Shown here piece by piece: positions 34,858-42,841 of a stretch of DNA of 64,000 nucleotides (the first letter of the stretch is position 1; each line of letters opens with the position of its first letter). The translations under genes were made by a program, and so were the position numbers. Below the pieces are notes generated by a model that worked only from the letters and a program-made list of their open reading frames with translations, was not told the origin of the DNA and searched no databases. This stretch comes from UM-FILTER-49-7 sp964599895 (GTDB lineage: Bacteria; Acidobacteriota; Holophagae; Thermotomaculales; Thermotomaculaceae): the NCBI GenBank assembly GCA_964599895.1, contig CAZRHT010000002.1:33386-97385 (forward strand), written 5' to 3'.

Positions 34858-36154
34858 ACGAAGCGCCTTTTTGTATCCAGAAGCACTGACTTATCTCTCT
34901 TCATTTGAACAATCTACAATTAAACTCGGCTTGCAGCGGATTCAACGCCTTCTGGAGAAACTGGGGCAACCACAGCGCAGGTTCCGTGCAATTCATGTTG
35001 CCGGGACCAACGGAAAAGGGTCAGTTGCAGCTATGCTGGACAGTTTTTTGTCTTCGGACAACCGGTTAATCGGCCGCTTCTGTTCACCCCATTTAATTAC
35101 GCCAAGGGAGAGGATTCTGGTGGACAGTCGTCCCATTACACGTCAGTGGTTTTCTGCGTCTTTATCTTATCTCCGGGATATTCTCGCAGAAATTAATGAA
35201 CAACCTTCTTATTTTGAGTTAATTACAGCTCTAGCCTTTTACGTATTTCGATTCATGGAAGTGGACACGGCAATTGTGGAAACCGGTCTGGGTGGTCGAC
35301 TGGATGCAACTAATACATTGTTACCGGAGTTGGCAGTGATCACTTCAATATCTCTGGATCATACCAGTATGCTTGGAGAGTCTGTCCCGGCGATTGCCCT
35401 TGAAAAAGCGGGTATCATTAAGCCGGGCGTTCCAGTGGTGGCACTGGAAAACACAGAGGCATTTCCCTGGATTGCAAATGCGGCCAAGAAAATGAGTGCT
35501 CCGGTTGTCCCTGTTGTCCCCGAATTCCTCACCAAAGAAAAAGGCCATCCGGCCACAGTCAGGGTGAAAATGAATGGGAAGGTCATATCTGCAACTTCAC
35601 CCTTGAAAGGAACTTTTCAAGGGGAAAATTTAGCGCTTGCGTTGGCGGCCTTCCATATTCTGACCGGTGAAACCGGGGATGTGAGCAAGCGGCTTTCTAA
35701 GCTTAAATGGCCGGGTAGAATGGAGGTTTTGCCCACCTCTCCTCCGATTCTTCTGGATGGTGCCCATAACCCTTCAGCAATAGAAAAATTTCTGGACAGT
35801 GCAGGTGTAGAATTTGACACTGGATTGGTTGTATTCGGATGTATGCGGGATAAGAATGCTGAAAGCATGTACCGGATGCTTCGAAAACGCTTTCCGCATA
35901 TTGTACTGACTTCGGGTCGTTACCATCGATTCATGGACAGAAATGCCTTTGAGAAGAATCCCGTTTTTGACTCACCTTACTTAAATATGTCACAAGTTAT
36001 AGAAAATATGGTGAATTATCCATCGGTTGTGGTAACGGGATCTCTCCACCTTGTCGGTGATTTTCTGAAATCTCTTGCCATAGATCATACATATCGGGAG
36101 GTGCTCCTTGAAATGGAACCGTACTGCGATATTTTTGATTCTGATCCTGCTTGA
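34850..36154 (+). CDS. folC: Folylpolyglutamate synthase / dihydrofolate synthase
   Basis: The Mur-ligase-like enzyme adds glutamate to folates. Diagnostic parts are IKLGLQRIQRLLEKLGQPQ, the P-loop HVAGTNGKGSVAAMLD, ETGLGGRLDATN and LLDGAHNPSAIEKFL. The start at 34850 (MHERSAFLYPEALTYL) overlaps the accD stop by 8 bp (ATGCATGA) and places the conserved YPEALTYL near the N-terminus, giving 434 residues. An ATG at 34820 in the same frame is an alternative. The gene overlaps rlpA at its 3' end by 47 bp. Confidence 0.93.
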   Translation: MHERSAFLYPEALTYLSSFEQSTIKLGLQRIQRLLEKLGQPQRRFRAIHVAGTNGKGSVAAMLDSFLSSDNRLIGRFCSPHLITPRERILVDSRPITRQWFSASLSYLRDILAEINEQPSYFELITALAFYVFRFMEVDTAIVETGLGGRLDATNTLLPELAVITSISLDHTSMLGESVPAIALEKAGIIKPGVPVVALENTEAFPWIANAAKKMSAPVVPVVPEFLTKEKGHPATVRVKMNGKVISATSPLKGTFQGENLALALAAFHILTGETGDVSKRLSKLKWPGRMEVLPTSPPILLDGAHNPSAIEKFLDSAGVEFDTGLVVFGCMRDKNAESMYRMLRKRFPHIVLTSGRYHRFMDRNAFEKNPVFDSPYLNMSQVIENMVNYPSVVVTGSLHLVGDFLKSLAIDHTYREVLLEMEPYCDIFDSDPA

Positions 36155-36746
36155 AGCGTGCTTCGCACCGCCACGAACTCGGACTTCTGAACCGGGGGAG
36201 GGTGCATCCGGTATTCAGACCGGGAAGCTGTTCGAATATGAGAAGGGACTGGCTTCCTGGTACGGGAAGGATTTTGACGGAAAACCCACAGCATCAGGAG
36301 AAATCTATGATATGTATAAGGTTTCGGCCGCACATAAGACGCTGCCACTGGGTACCCATGTTCTGGTAAAGAACGAAAGAAACGGCCGCACCCTCGAGCT
36401 TGTAATTAACGATCGGGGGCCCTTTGTCCATGGAAGGATTATTGATCTTTCCTACAGGGCAGCTCAGAAGCTGGGCTCTGTCGATGAGGGTGTTGTACCG
36501 GTGACCATTTACCTGTTTAATAGAGTGACAGAGAACTGTTTCGCCGTTCAAGTGGGCGCATTTTCATTCAAAAGCAACGCAAAGGCATATGCGGCAGGAT
36601 TGGCCAGTAAAACCAGCCATACCGCCAGGATTGTGAAAAGAGGAGGCCTGTATAAGGTACTGCTTGGTCAGTTTCCGGATGAAGCCGCTGCCCGCTCATT
36701 TGGACGCAATCTGGATCTTGATTTTTTTGTTGTTTCCTGTAATTAA
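36108..36746 (+). CDS. rlpA: RlpA-like lipoprotein with SPOR domain
   Basis: The 212-residue protein is a septal ring lytic transglycosylase of the RlpA type. The lipobox LLEAC places the lipidated cysteine at residue 18. The double-psi beta-barrel domain (about 45-130) has GLASWYGKDFDGKPTASGE, the HKTLPLGTHVLV segment and NDRGPFVHGRIIDLS, containing the catalytic acids. A SPOR domain (about 143-212, FAVQVGAFSFKSNA) binds denuded glycan strands at the septum. Translation starts at TTG with GGAGG upstream, inside folC. Confidence 0.92.
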   Translation: MKWNRTAIFLILILLEACFAPPRTRTSEPGEGASGIQTGKLFEYEKGLASWYGKDFDGKPTASGEIYDMYKVSAAHKTLPLGTHVLVKNERNGRTLELVINDRGPFVHGRIIDLSYRAAQKLGSVDEGVVPVTIYLFNRVTENCFAVQVGAFSFKSNAKAYAAGLASKTSHTARIVKRGGLYKVLLGQFPDEAAARSFGRNLDLDFFVVSCN

Positions 36747-36766
36747 GCGCTTCCCGACACAAACGC

Positions 36767-36795
36767 TTGTGTTCATACCCATCCACAGGTATAAT
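36767..36795 (+). promoter_or_regulatory. Sigma-70-type promoter of metK
   Basis: TTGTGT (36767-36772) and TATAAT (36790-36795) lie 17 bp apart. The leader from about 36802 to 36873 holds a weak hairpin (AGCCA 36827-36831 with TGGCT 36843-36847). I could not match it to a known SAM riboswitch. Confidence 0.7.
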
Positions 36796-36873
36796 GCTGA
36801 GGCAAAAACGATTCCTGCGCGTCATGAGCCAGCGGGAAATTTTGGCTTGTGATAGCTGCAACTGGAGGATTAA

Positions 36874-38001
36874 ATGACAAGATATCTCTTTACATCAGAA
36901 TCTGTTACAGAAGGCCATCCCGATAAAATTGCCGACCAGATTTCGGATGCGATTCTGGATTCTGTTTTGAAAGATGATCCCAATGGACGGGTTGCATGTG
37001 AGACACTGGTGACCACCGGACTGATTCTGATTGCAGGGGAAATCTCAACCAGAACCTATGTGGATTTTCCAAGTGTTGCCAGAAAAACCGTCCGGGATAT
37101 TGGATATACCCGTGCAAAATATGGATTTGACAGTGATACCTGCGGTGTGATGTCAACCATTGACGAACAGTCACCGGATATTGCCATGGGAGTAAATCCC
37201 GGAGGGGCTGGTGATCAGGGAATGATGTTCGGTTTTGCTGTCAATGAGACAGAAGAACTGATGCCCATGCCTATCATGCTGGCGCACCGGCTGACACGCA
37301 GGCTGGCCGAAGTAAGAAAGAAGAAGATTCTGAAGTTCCTGCGCCCTGACGGGAAATCCCAGGTGACGGTTGAATATGAAAATGGTGTACCAACTCGGAT
37401 TGCTACGGTGGTTGTTTCCACCCAGCATGCGGAATCAGTCGACCAGGCAACCATTCGCCAGGAAATATTGGACAATGTGATTTTCCCGGTTATTCCGGAG
37501 CATTTGCTGGATTCGGATACAACCTACCATGTGAACCCTACCGGGCGCTTTGTGGTTGGTGGCCCTCAGGGAGATTGCGGACTGACCGGGCGAAAAATTA
37601 TCGTGGACACATACGGTGGGTTTGGAGCCCATGGTGGTGGTGCTTTTTCCGGCAAGGACCCTTCGAAGGTAGACCGGTCCGGTTCCTATATGGCGCGTTA
37701 TCTGGCCAAGAATATTGTCGCTTCCGGAGTAGCAGACCGGGCTGAAATTCAAATTGCCTATGCAATCGGAGTCGCAGAGCCTGTTTCCCTGATGGTGAAT
37801 ACCCATGGCACAGGGAAGCGCCCGGATGAAGAGCTGGCAAAGCTGATTCGAAAAAACGTGGATCTCACTCCTGCCGGAATCATAGAAAAATTGAAATTGC
37901 GCCGACCGATCTATCTTCAAACAGCGGCATATGGCCATTTTGGCCGGAATGAACCCGGTTTTTCCTGGGAAGACACGGATCTGTCAAGCTTATTTATCTG
38001 A
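36874..38001 (+). CDS. metK: S-adenosylmethionine synthetase
   Basis: The 375-residue enzyme makes S-adenosylmethionine from methionine and ATP. The N-terminus has LFTSESVTEGHPDKIADQIS with the catalytic His. GAGDQGMMFGFAVNET, GGPQGDCGLTGRKIIVDTYGG with the P-loop-like GGGAFSGKDPSKVDRS further on, and ARYLAKNIVASG are family hallmarks. It has its own promoter, a GGAGG ribosome site and a terminator after it, so it is a single-gene unit. Confidence 0.98.
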   Translation: MTRYLFTSESVTEGHPDKIADQISDAILDSVLKDDPNGRVACETLVTTGLILIAGEISTRTYVDFPSVARKTVRDIGYTRAKYGFDSDTCGVMSTIDEQSPDIAMGVNPGGAGDQGMMFGFAVNETEELMPMPIMLAHRLTRRLAEVRKKKILKFLRPDGKSQVTVEYENGVPTRIATVVVSTQHAESVDQATIRQEILDNVIFPVIPEHLLDSDTTYHVNPTGRFVVGGPQGDCGLTGRKIIVDTYGGFGAHGGGAFSGKDPSKVDRSGSYMARYLAKNIVASGVADRAEIQIAYAIGVAEPVSLMVNTHGTGKRPDEELAKLIRKNVDLTPAGIIEKLKLRRPIYLQTAAYGHFGRNEPGFSWEDTDLSSLFI

Positions 38002-38020
38002 ACTCCTTTTTCTCAACCAT

Positions 38021-38052
38021 AAAAAAAGGAGGGGATTTCCCCTCCTTTTTTC
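38021..38052. terminator. Bidirectional terminator between metK and the DUF1573 gene
   Basis: AAAAAAAGGAGGGGA and TCCCCTCCTTTTTTT form a symmetric hairpin with T runs on both strands. It lies between convergent genes and can serve both. Confidence 0.92.
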
Positions 38053-38074
38053 TATTTCATCAACTTAATGTACA

Positions 38075-39079
38075 TCACGGAATAACACTTCCCCTGGCCG
38101 GAATGGAGAACTTATGTTCCACATCTCCTTCTTTTGCCACAATTCGAATAATTTCATTGAAAACTCCGAGGGGGGCGTCTCCTTTGATGCCAATCCAGAT
38201 ATCAATAATTTTATCGTTTTCACGGACGGTTTCAAAGGTGAAGGTTTTGTTGTTATCCTGGACAGACAAAATCTCCAAAGGCTTTCCGGTGTTGGATGTC
38301 AACTGAATGCGTTTTGCGCGCTTCGCGTTCCGATGGTTCCCAAACATAAACAGAGAAATGGGATTGACCAAAACAGGTTTCTGCATCCGAATGATGATGA
38401 AAAGATTCATCTTGGGCATTTTCTTTGAATTTGTGTCCAGGGAAAGGGTGAAATTTGTTCTTTCCATAACCGCTATATCTTTCTTTACCTTCAAGGTGAC
38501 TGATATATATTCCTTTCCGTCGTTCTTCCGTACAAGTTCCACATCCAGGGGAAAGTTGCGGGAGGCGATGGTGTCTCCCACGATGTGATGCCCCTTGATT
38601 TCAAGTGGTTTGTGCATGTTATTTTCTATGAAGACCCTTTCGGTATAGCTTTTACCCGGAACGACGTTACGAAAATATATTGATGTTCGTGCGGGTTTCA
38701 GGTCAGTAACGACGGTTGCTTTCAACCGTAATCGGATGATATTTCCGCCGCCATCAGTGTTTGAGTATACCTGTATTGTTTTTGTCACATTCCCATTGTA
38801 GTGGGAAGTGTTGAAGTAAGCCTTTATGGTTCCCGACTCACCGGGAAGAAATGCCGTCTTTTCCAAAGCGGCCGTGGTGCAGCCTCACCCGGGTTTGACA
38901 GACTTGATAATGAGCTTCTCGTCACCGGTGTTGGTAAACTTGAAGATGGCCTGGACCTTCTTTCCTGGGTCCACTTTCCCAAGGTCGACTTCTTTGGATG
39001 CAAACTTCATAATTGGACCCTTGGCCATTACCATCACCTGGGTCATGGCGATTAGCAGAACCAGCAATTTCTTGTGCAT
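38075..39079 (-). CDS. DUF1573-domain exported protein with in-frame TGA (candidate selenoprotein)
   Basis: From an ATG at 39079 with AGGAGG five nt upstream, one frame of 334 sense-or-TGA codons runs to 38075, broken only by TGA at codon 65 (38885-38887). The first part has a signal peptide (MHKKLLVLLIAMTQVMVMAK) and DUF1573 sequence FKFTNTGDEKLIIKSVKPG. The frame then continues after the TGA with GCTTAALEKTAFLPGESGT and TIQVYSNTDGGG, also DUF1573. In the family this point reads Ser-Cys-Gly-Cys-Thr, so TGA replaces the first Cys. The remaining 200 residues are beta-rich. Downstream of the TGA is a possible SECIS hairpin. If TGA is read as selenocysteine this is a UGC-type selenoprotein; otherwise it is a pseudogene or sequencing error. 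It follows rnr by 44 bp on the same strand. The function of DUF1573 proteins is unknown; the fold is Ig-like. Confidence 0.75.
38853..38872 (-). promoter_or_regulatory. Candidate SECIS hairpin downstream of in-frame TGA
   Basis: In the mRNA sense, starting 12 nt after the TGA, GCCG and CGGC pair, then CTTT and AAAG pair, with one bulged A on the 3' side and loop GGA (or TGGAA). The 8-bp helix with G at the start of the loop, about 20 nt from the UGA, fits the general rules for bacterial SECIS elements. It was folded by hand only; it also codes for protein. Confidence 0.45.
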
Positions 39080-39123
39080 GTGTCCTCCTGAAGCAAATAA
39101 TTCCGAATTCTTTTCTACCACAG

Positions 39124-41145
39124 CTAAAGACGATTGTCCACTGGTTGAAGTTTGAGAGATCTGAGCAAGGGGTCTATTTTACTGATGAAGACTCGAATGG
39201 GGGAGCCGATGGATATTGACCGCCCGTGATTGTCCTGCAGAGCAAAGCCGGAGAGGGATAGACGGTAGCGCCCGGAGAGTTTCGAAATAGGGACAAATCC
39301 ATCCACAAACCAGTTTGCCAGTTCCACAAACAGACCATTCTCACTGACAGATGACACAATACCGTCAAATTCCCTTTCCTTTCCCCGTTGAATCCTGTCC
39401 AGGATAAGGCTTTCCGCAGTATCCAGTTCTCCATGGAATGCACGGGTTTCCCGAAAGCTGACCAGGGCGGCAATTGCGTTCAGTTGAGGCCGGCTGTAGG
39501 GGGCCGGAATGCGGCTGAGCCATGCTTTCAACATCCTGTGCACCACCAGATCCGCGTATCTGCGAATGGGTGATGTGAAATGGAGGTAATTATCTGTTGC
39601 AAGGCCAAAGTGATAGCCTGTTTCCCCTTCGTAGCGTGCCCGGCCCATTAAGCGAAGAGCAATGTAGTGAAAGCGGGGATCTTTTGATTGACTGATAAAT
39701 TCTGAGATCGAAGAAAATTCCATATCAAGGCGCAACTCCTTCTTCAAATGTTGCAATGCCTGAAGCGTCTCCGTTGACGGTCGTGGATGAATGCGGAAAA
39801 TACCGGGTATCTTCTTCTCCACAAACAATCTTCCCACCGTTTCATTGGCCAGGAGCATGCATTCTTCCACAATGCTCTGGGAAATGCCCCCCGCTTCTCC
39901 GATAACGCCGGAAACATGGCCGGATTCATTGAATTTCAATTCTCCCCTGGGGATATTCAAAAAGATAGCGCCCCGTCTTTTCCTTTCTTTTCTGCGAAAA
40001 TCAGCAAAGCTTTCCATTGCCTTTAAAGAGTTCCCGATTTCGGAAGCCCAGGCCTCTCCGGAATGAGCACCTGTTTCCAGCCACTGATTCACATGGTCAT
40101 ATCTCAGTCGAAACCGGCTCCGTATCCGGGAAGGTGTAACTGTGAAATCTTCTACTTCAAAATGCCGGTTCAGACGAAACAACAGGGACATGCAGAGACG
40201 GGGCTCACCCGGCATCAAACTACACAGGCCATTTGATAGTTCCTCGGGCAGCATGGGAATGGTCTGGTTTGGAAGATAAACGGAAACACTCCGCAACATG
40301 GCGCCTTGATCCAGGGGACTGTTCTGCTCCAGATAAGCGGACACGTCTGCAATGTGAACTCCAAGTGTATATCCACCCTCAACAGACTCCAGAGACAGGG
40401 CGTCATCAAAGTCCTTTGCATCCGCTCCGTCAATTGTAAAGGTAGTGAGTCCAGTCAGATCAACCCGGCGATTGAGAGGATTTTCTCTGGCCTCCGGAAT
40501 CTCCGCCAGCTTTGGCCATGGTTGATACAAATTGTGCCGGTAAGAAGCGATGACTGATGCGGACCCGGGGACATCCCGAAATCGGGCCAGTACCCTGGGG
40601 CGGATGCCTGCAAGGGCCTCCACGACTTCTCCTGAACCGGTTTCGTGCTGGAGAAAGATCGGTCGATTTCTTCCAAATGAGGGAATTAACCGTTGCCCCT
40701 TGAGCCGTCCCCACATTCTGCTCTTTTCCGGATGCTCAATACCGGCGATTATACCGGTATTTTTCCCTGTTTCCAGCACCAGGACCCGGTCACCTGCCAC
40801 GGGACGACCCTGCATGTCAAAAGGCCAGCGTGCCAGGATGGCTCTTCGTCGGCTTCTTGTTTCTACGTGGAACCCTCCTTTCCCGTTCACCAGCACGCCG
40901 GATATCAGAGAACGTACCGATGGAACTGATTCCTTCATTTCCATAGAAGCGGCCTTTGGAGCCAGCTGGTAGCACTGATTTTCCATTTTCTGAATTTGCC
41001 CTTCCCGAATCATCTCCTTCAGGACCATCCGGAGATAGTTTCTCTCTTGGCGTCTCAGTTTAAGGCGCTGTTCCAGGCGTTTCAGACCTATTGGTGATTG
41101 TTGCTTTGAAAGGTAGGAGAAAATTTCATCTTTGATTAAATTCAT
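39124..41145 (-). CDS. rnr: Ribonuclease R
   Basis: The 673-residue 3'-5' exoribonuclease of the RNB family degrades structured RNA. An N-terminal winged-helix region (about 1-65) and cold-shock domains precede the RNB core, which has TFTIDGADAKDFDDALSLE with the metal-binding aspartates near residue 240 and YLPNQTIPMLPEELSNGLCS. HFTSPIRRYADLVVHRML is also typical. A C-terminal S1 domain (about 590-670, FDGIVSSVSENGLFVEL) follows. It lacks the long basic tail of E. coli RNase R. The DUF1573 gene is 44 bp downstream on the same strand. The sequence gap lies about 100 bp upstream, so its promoter may be hidden. Confidence 0.95.
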   Translation of the reverse strand: MNLIKDEIFSYLSKQQSPIGLKRLEQRLKLRRQERNYLRMVLKEMIREGQIQKMENQCYQLAPKAASMEMKESVPSVRSLISGVLVNGKGGFHVETRSRRRAILARWPFDMQGRPVAGDRVLVLETGKNTGIIAGIEHPEKSRMWGRLKGQRLIPSFGRNRPIFLQHETGSGEVVEALAGIRPRVLARFRDVPGSASVIASYRHNLYQPWPKLAEIPEARENPLNRRVDLTGLTTFTIDGADAKDFDDALSLESVEGGYTLGVHIADVSAYLEQNSPLDQGAMLRSVSVYLPNQTIPMLPEELSNGLCSLMPGEPRLCMSLLFRLNRHFEVEDFTVTPSRIRSRFRLRYDHVNQWLETGAHSGEAWASEIGNSLKAMESFADFRRKERKRRGAIFLNIPRGELKFNESGHVSGVIGEAGGISQSIVEECMLLANETVGRLFVEKKIPGIFRIHPRPSTETLQALQHLKKELRLDMEFSSISEFISQSKDPRFHYIALRLMGRARYEGETGYHFGLATDNYLHFTSPIRRYADLVVHRMLKAWLSRIPAPYSRPQLNAIAALVSFRETRAFHGELDTAESLILDRIQRGKEREFDGIVSSVSENGLFVELANWFVDGFVPISKLSGRYRLSLSGFALQDNHGRSISIGSPIRVFISKIDPLLRSLKLQPVDNRL

Positions 41146-41245
41146 GTCACTTTTCCAGGGGAAAGAGCAGGAGCAGGTGAGCAGATGAGAATGGAGAAAA
41201 GTCGGAAGCAGTGCATCCTTGTCCTTTCCTCATAATTCACTTCCC

Positions 41246-41345
41246 NNNNNNNNNNNNNNNNNNNNNNNNNNNNNNNNNNNNNNNNNNNNNNNNNNNNNNN
41301 NNNNNNNNNNNNNNNNNNNNNNNNNNNNNNNNNNNNNNNNNNNNN
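41246..41345. other. Assembly gap of 100 N
   Basis: Exactly 100 unknown bases stand for a scaffold join of unspecified true length. It falls in the 296-bp spacer between the divergent rnr and tRNA-Leu. On either side I see no gene; the frames that cross it are artefacts. Synteny across the gap is therefore not proven by this sequence. Confidence 0.99.
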
Positions 41346-41394
41346 GCGTTTCTGTTACTGAAACCCCGGGGAAAATGTCTGGAAAGATTCTCCC

Positions 41395-41423
41395 TTGACA
41401 TCCCGGTACTTCATCCTTATTAT
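41395..41423 (+). promoter_or_regulatory. Sigma-70-type promoter of tRNA-Leu
   Basis: TTGACA (41395-41400) and TATTAT (41418-41423) with a 17-bp spacer. Transcription would start about 12 nt before the mature tRNA. Confidence 0.82.
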
Positions 41424-41441
41424 TACACTGTTCTTGAAGTT

Positions 41442-41529
41442 GCTCAAGTGGTGGAATTGGCAGACACGCACGGTTCAGGTCCGTGTGGGAGTTAATCCCA
41501 TGGGGGTTCGAGTCCCCCCTTGAGCACCA
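41442..41529 (+). tRNA. tRNA-Leu (anticodon CAG)
   Basis: An 88-nt tRNA with the long variable arm of class II tRNAs and an encoded CCA. The acceptor stem is GCTCAAG/CTTGAGC. The anticodon stem CACGG/CCGTG has loop TTCAGGT, giving CAG. The next gene starts 22 bp after it. Confidence 0.96.
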
Positions 41530-41551
41530 TTTTTCGTCTATTGGAGATATC

Positions 41552-42238
41552 ATGCCGGATTTGATCGGCGTTAAGTTTAAAAAGACCGGGAAATTCCTTT
41601 TCTTTAAAGAAAACGGTGTAAAAGTAAAGTGCGGGGATCGGTGTGTTGTGGAAACAGACCATGGCACTGAAATAGGGATTGTTTTGATTCCAGCCCACAC
41701 TGTGAGTGAGAAAGCGATTAGTGACCATTCCCGCAGGGTCCTCAGAATCGCGACGGAAGAGGATGTCCGTATCGCAGATGAACTTTCCGAAAGGGAGAGA
41801 GAAGCCATGTCCTACTGCCGTTCAAAGATAGAGGAACGGAACCTGGAAATGAAGCTTGTGGCAGTAGATTTTACACTGGATCGGTCCAAAGCTATTTTTT
41901 ACTTTACAGCAGATGGACGAATTGATTTCAGGGATCTGGTAAAGGACCTTGCCCACGAATTTCACCTTCGTATTGAAATGCGCCAGATTGGTGTTCGTGA
42001 TGAGGCAAAAATGCTGGGAGGCATTGGTGTATGTGGGCAGCCGCTCTGTTGTGCCCAGTTTTTGAATCGTTTTGAACCCGTTTCCATTAAAATGGCCAAG
42101 GCTCAAAACCTGATTTTGAACCCAAGTAAGATTTCCGGAATCTGCGGTCGTCTTATGTGTTGCATCAATTTTGAAATTAACCGTGATTGCAGTTCTTGTC
42201 AGAAAAAAGAAAAAAAGGAAACGTCACCCTCTGAGTAG
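41552..42238 (+). CDS. ricT: PSP1-domain protein, RicT/YaaT-like
   Basis: The 228-residue protein matches the PSP1 family. MPDLIGVKFKKTGKFLFF opens the fold. The conserved core follows with DFTLDRSKAIFYFTADGRIDFRDLVKDL, split here as two motifs, and cysteine-rich GGIGVCGQPLCCAQF and SGICGRLMCCINFE. In Bacillus the homologue RicT joins RicA and RicF in an Fe-S complex affecting RNase Y and mRNA maturation; outside Firmicutes the role is less known. The ATG at 41552 has GGAG five nt upstream. A longer frame from 41483 would run into tRNA-Leu and is rejected. Confidence 0.9.
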   Translation: MPDLIGVKFKKTGKFLFFKENGVKVKCGDRCVVETDHGTEIGIVLIPAHTVSEKAISDHSRRVLRIATEEDVRIADELSEREREAMSYCRSKIEERNLEMKLVAVDFTLDRSKAIFYFTADGRIDFRDLVKDLAHEFHLRIEMRQIGVRDEAKMLGGIGVCGQPLCCAQFLNRFEPVSIKMAKAQNLILNPSKISGICGRLMCCINFEINRDCSSCQKKEKKETSPSE

Positions 42239-42262
42239 GTATTTTCTCTTCTATCGTGGAGT

Positions 42263-42291
42263 TTGCATTTTCTTTCCTTTTTGGTTATAAT
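42263..42291 (+). promoter_or_regulatory. Sigma-70-type promoter of the Hfq-like gene
   Basis: TTGCAT (42263-42268) and TATAAT (42286-42291) with a 17-bp spacer, 46 bp before the ATG at 42338. Confidence 0.8.
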
Positions 42292-42337
42292 CTGAGCAAA
42301 CAGGCGATTCAACGCAATCTACTAAGGAGTCAGATCT

Positions 42338-42823
42338 ATGTCCAACAGGAAGCTAATCCGCCCAAATCTGAAAGACGTTAAAGCAAAGATGGGCGATTCG
42401 GATAGCAGACCACGGCACCAGATAGAATATGGCAGACAGGGCCCGTCCAGTGGAGGTGCGGATCAACCACTTCTGTCGCACCCCCTGCTGACCACAGCCA
42501 GGCGAAAACAGGCACCACCGGAACAGACCTACGCGGAGAATTTCTACTATCTGAAGCAGATGACCAGCAAAACCGTTGTTGTCATTATTATGGAGGACGG
42601 GGAAGAGATTCGCGGCATCATTGAATGGTATGACAAAAACTGCCTCAAGGTGAACCGGATGAAAGAGCCAAATCTACTCATTATGAAGGCCAGAATTAAA
42701 TACATGTACAAGCAGGAAGAGGAGAGTCGTTCGGCGCGTCGGCGGACCCGTCGACCAGTTCGGACAGAAGCAGAAAAGACTGACGCTCCCGTTGAGAAAC
42801 CAGAGCCTGAAAAGAAAGACTGA
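42338..42823 (+). CDS. Hfq-like Sm-fold RNA-binding protein with long N- and C-terminal extensions
   Basis: The 161-residue protein has a central Sm-like segment (about residues 65-127). It resembles Hfq: TYAENFYYLKQMTSKTVVV, then IIMEDGEEIRGIIEWYDKNCLKV and IKYMYKQ, corresponding to the Hfq helix, Sm1 and a divergent Sm2 (no YKHAIST). The first 65 residues are polar and low in structure. The last 35 are a charged tail rich in Arg then Glu/Lys/Pro (ARRRTRRPVR), which could bind RNA. True Hfq is usually 70-110 residues. It has its own consensus promoter and AAGGAG. pdxA follows 18 bp later. RNA-chaperone function is inferred from fold resemblance only. Confidence 0.68.
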   Translation: MSNRKLIRPNLKDVKAKMGDSDSRPRHQIEYGRQGPSSGGADQPLLSHPLLTTARRKQAPPEQTYAENFYYLKQMTSKTVVVIIMEDGEEIRGIIEWYDKNCLKVNRMKEPNLLIMKARIKYMYKQEEESRSARRRTRRPVRTEAEKTDAPVEKPEPEKKD

Positions 42824-42841
42824 GTTTTTCCCCTGAAAACC

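Noticed and set aside
38075..38866. DUF1573 fragment starting at a TTG as a separate gene
   Set aside because: It has no ribosome site or signal peptide, begins in mid-domain and is in the same frame as the upstream part across one TGA, so the two belong to one gene.
40861..40880. Second parS-like sequence (CTACGTGGAACC) inside rnr
   Set aside because: Only one arm matches; the other half of the palindrome is absent.
41211..41495. Open frames crossing the run of N
   Set aside because: They exist only because N codons are not stops.
41483..41551. Upstream extension of the RicT-like gene
   Set aside because: The extra codons lie in tRNA-Leu; the ATG at 41552 has a good ribosome site.
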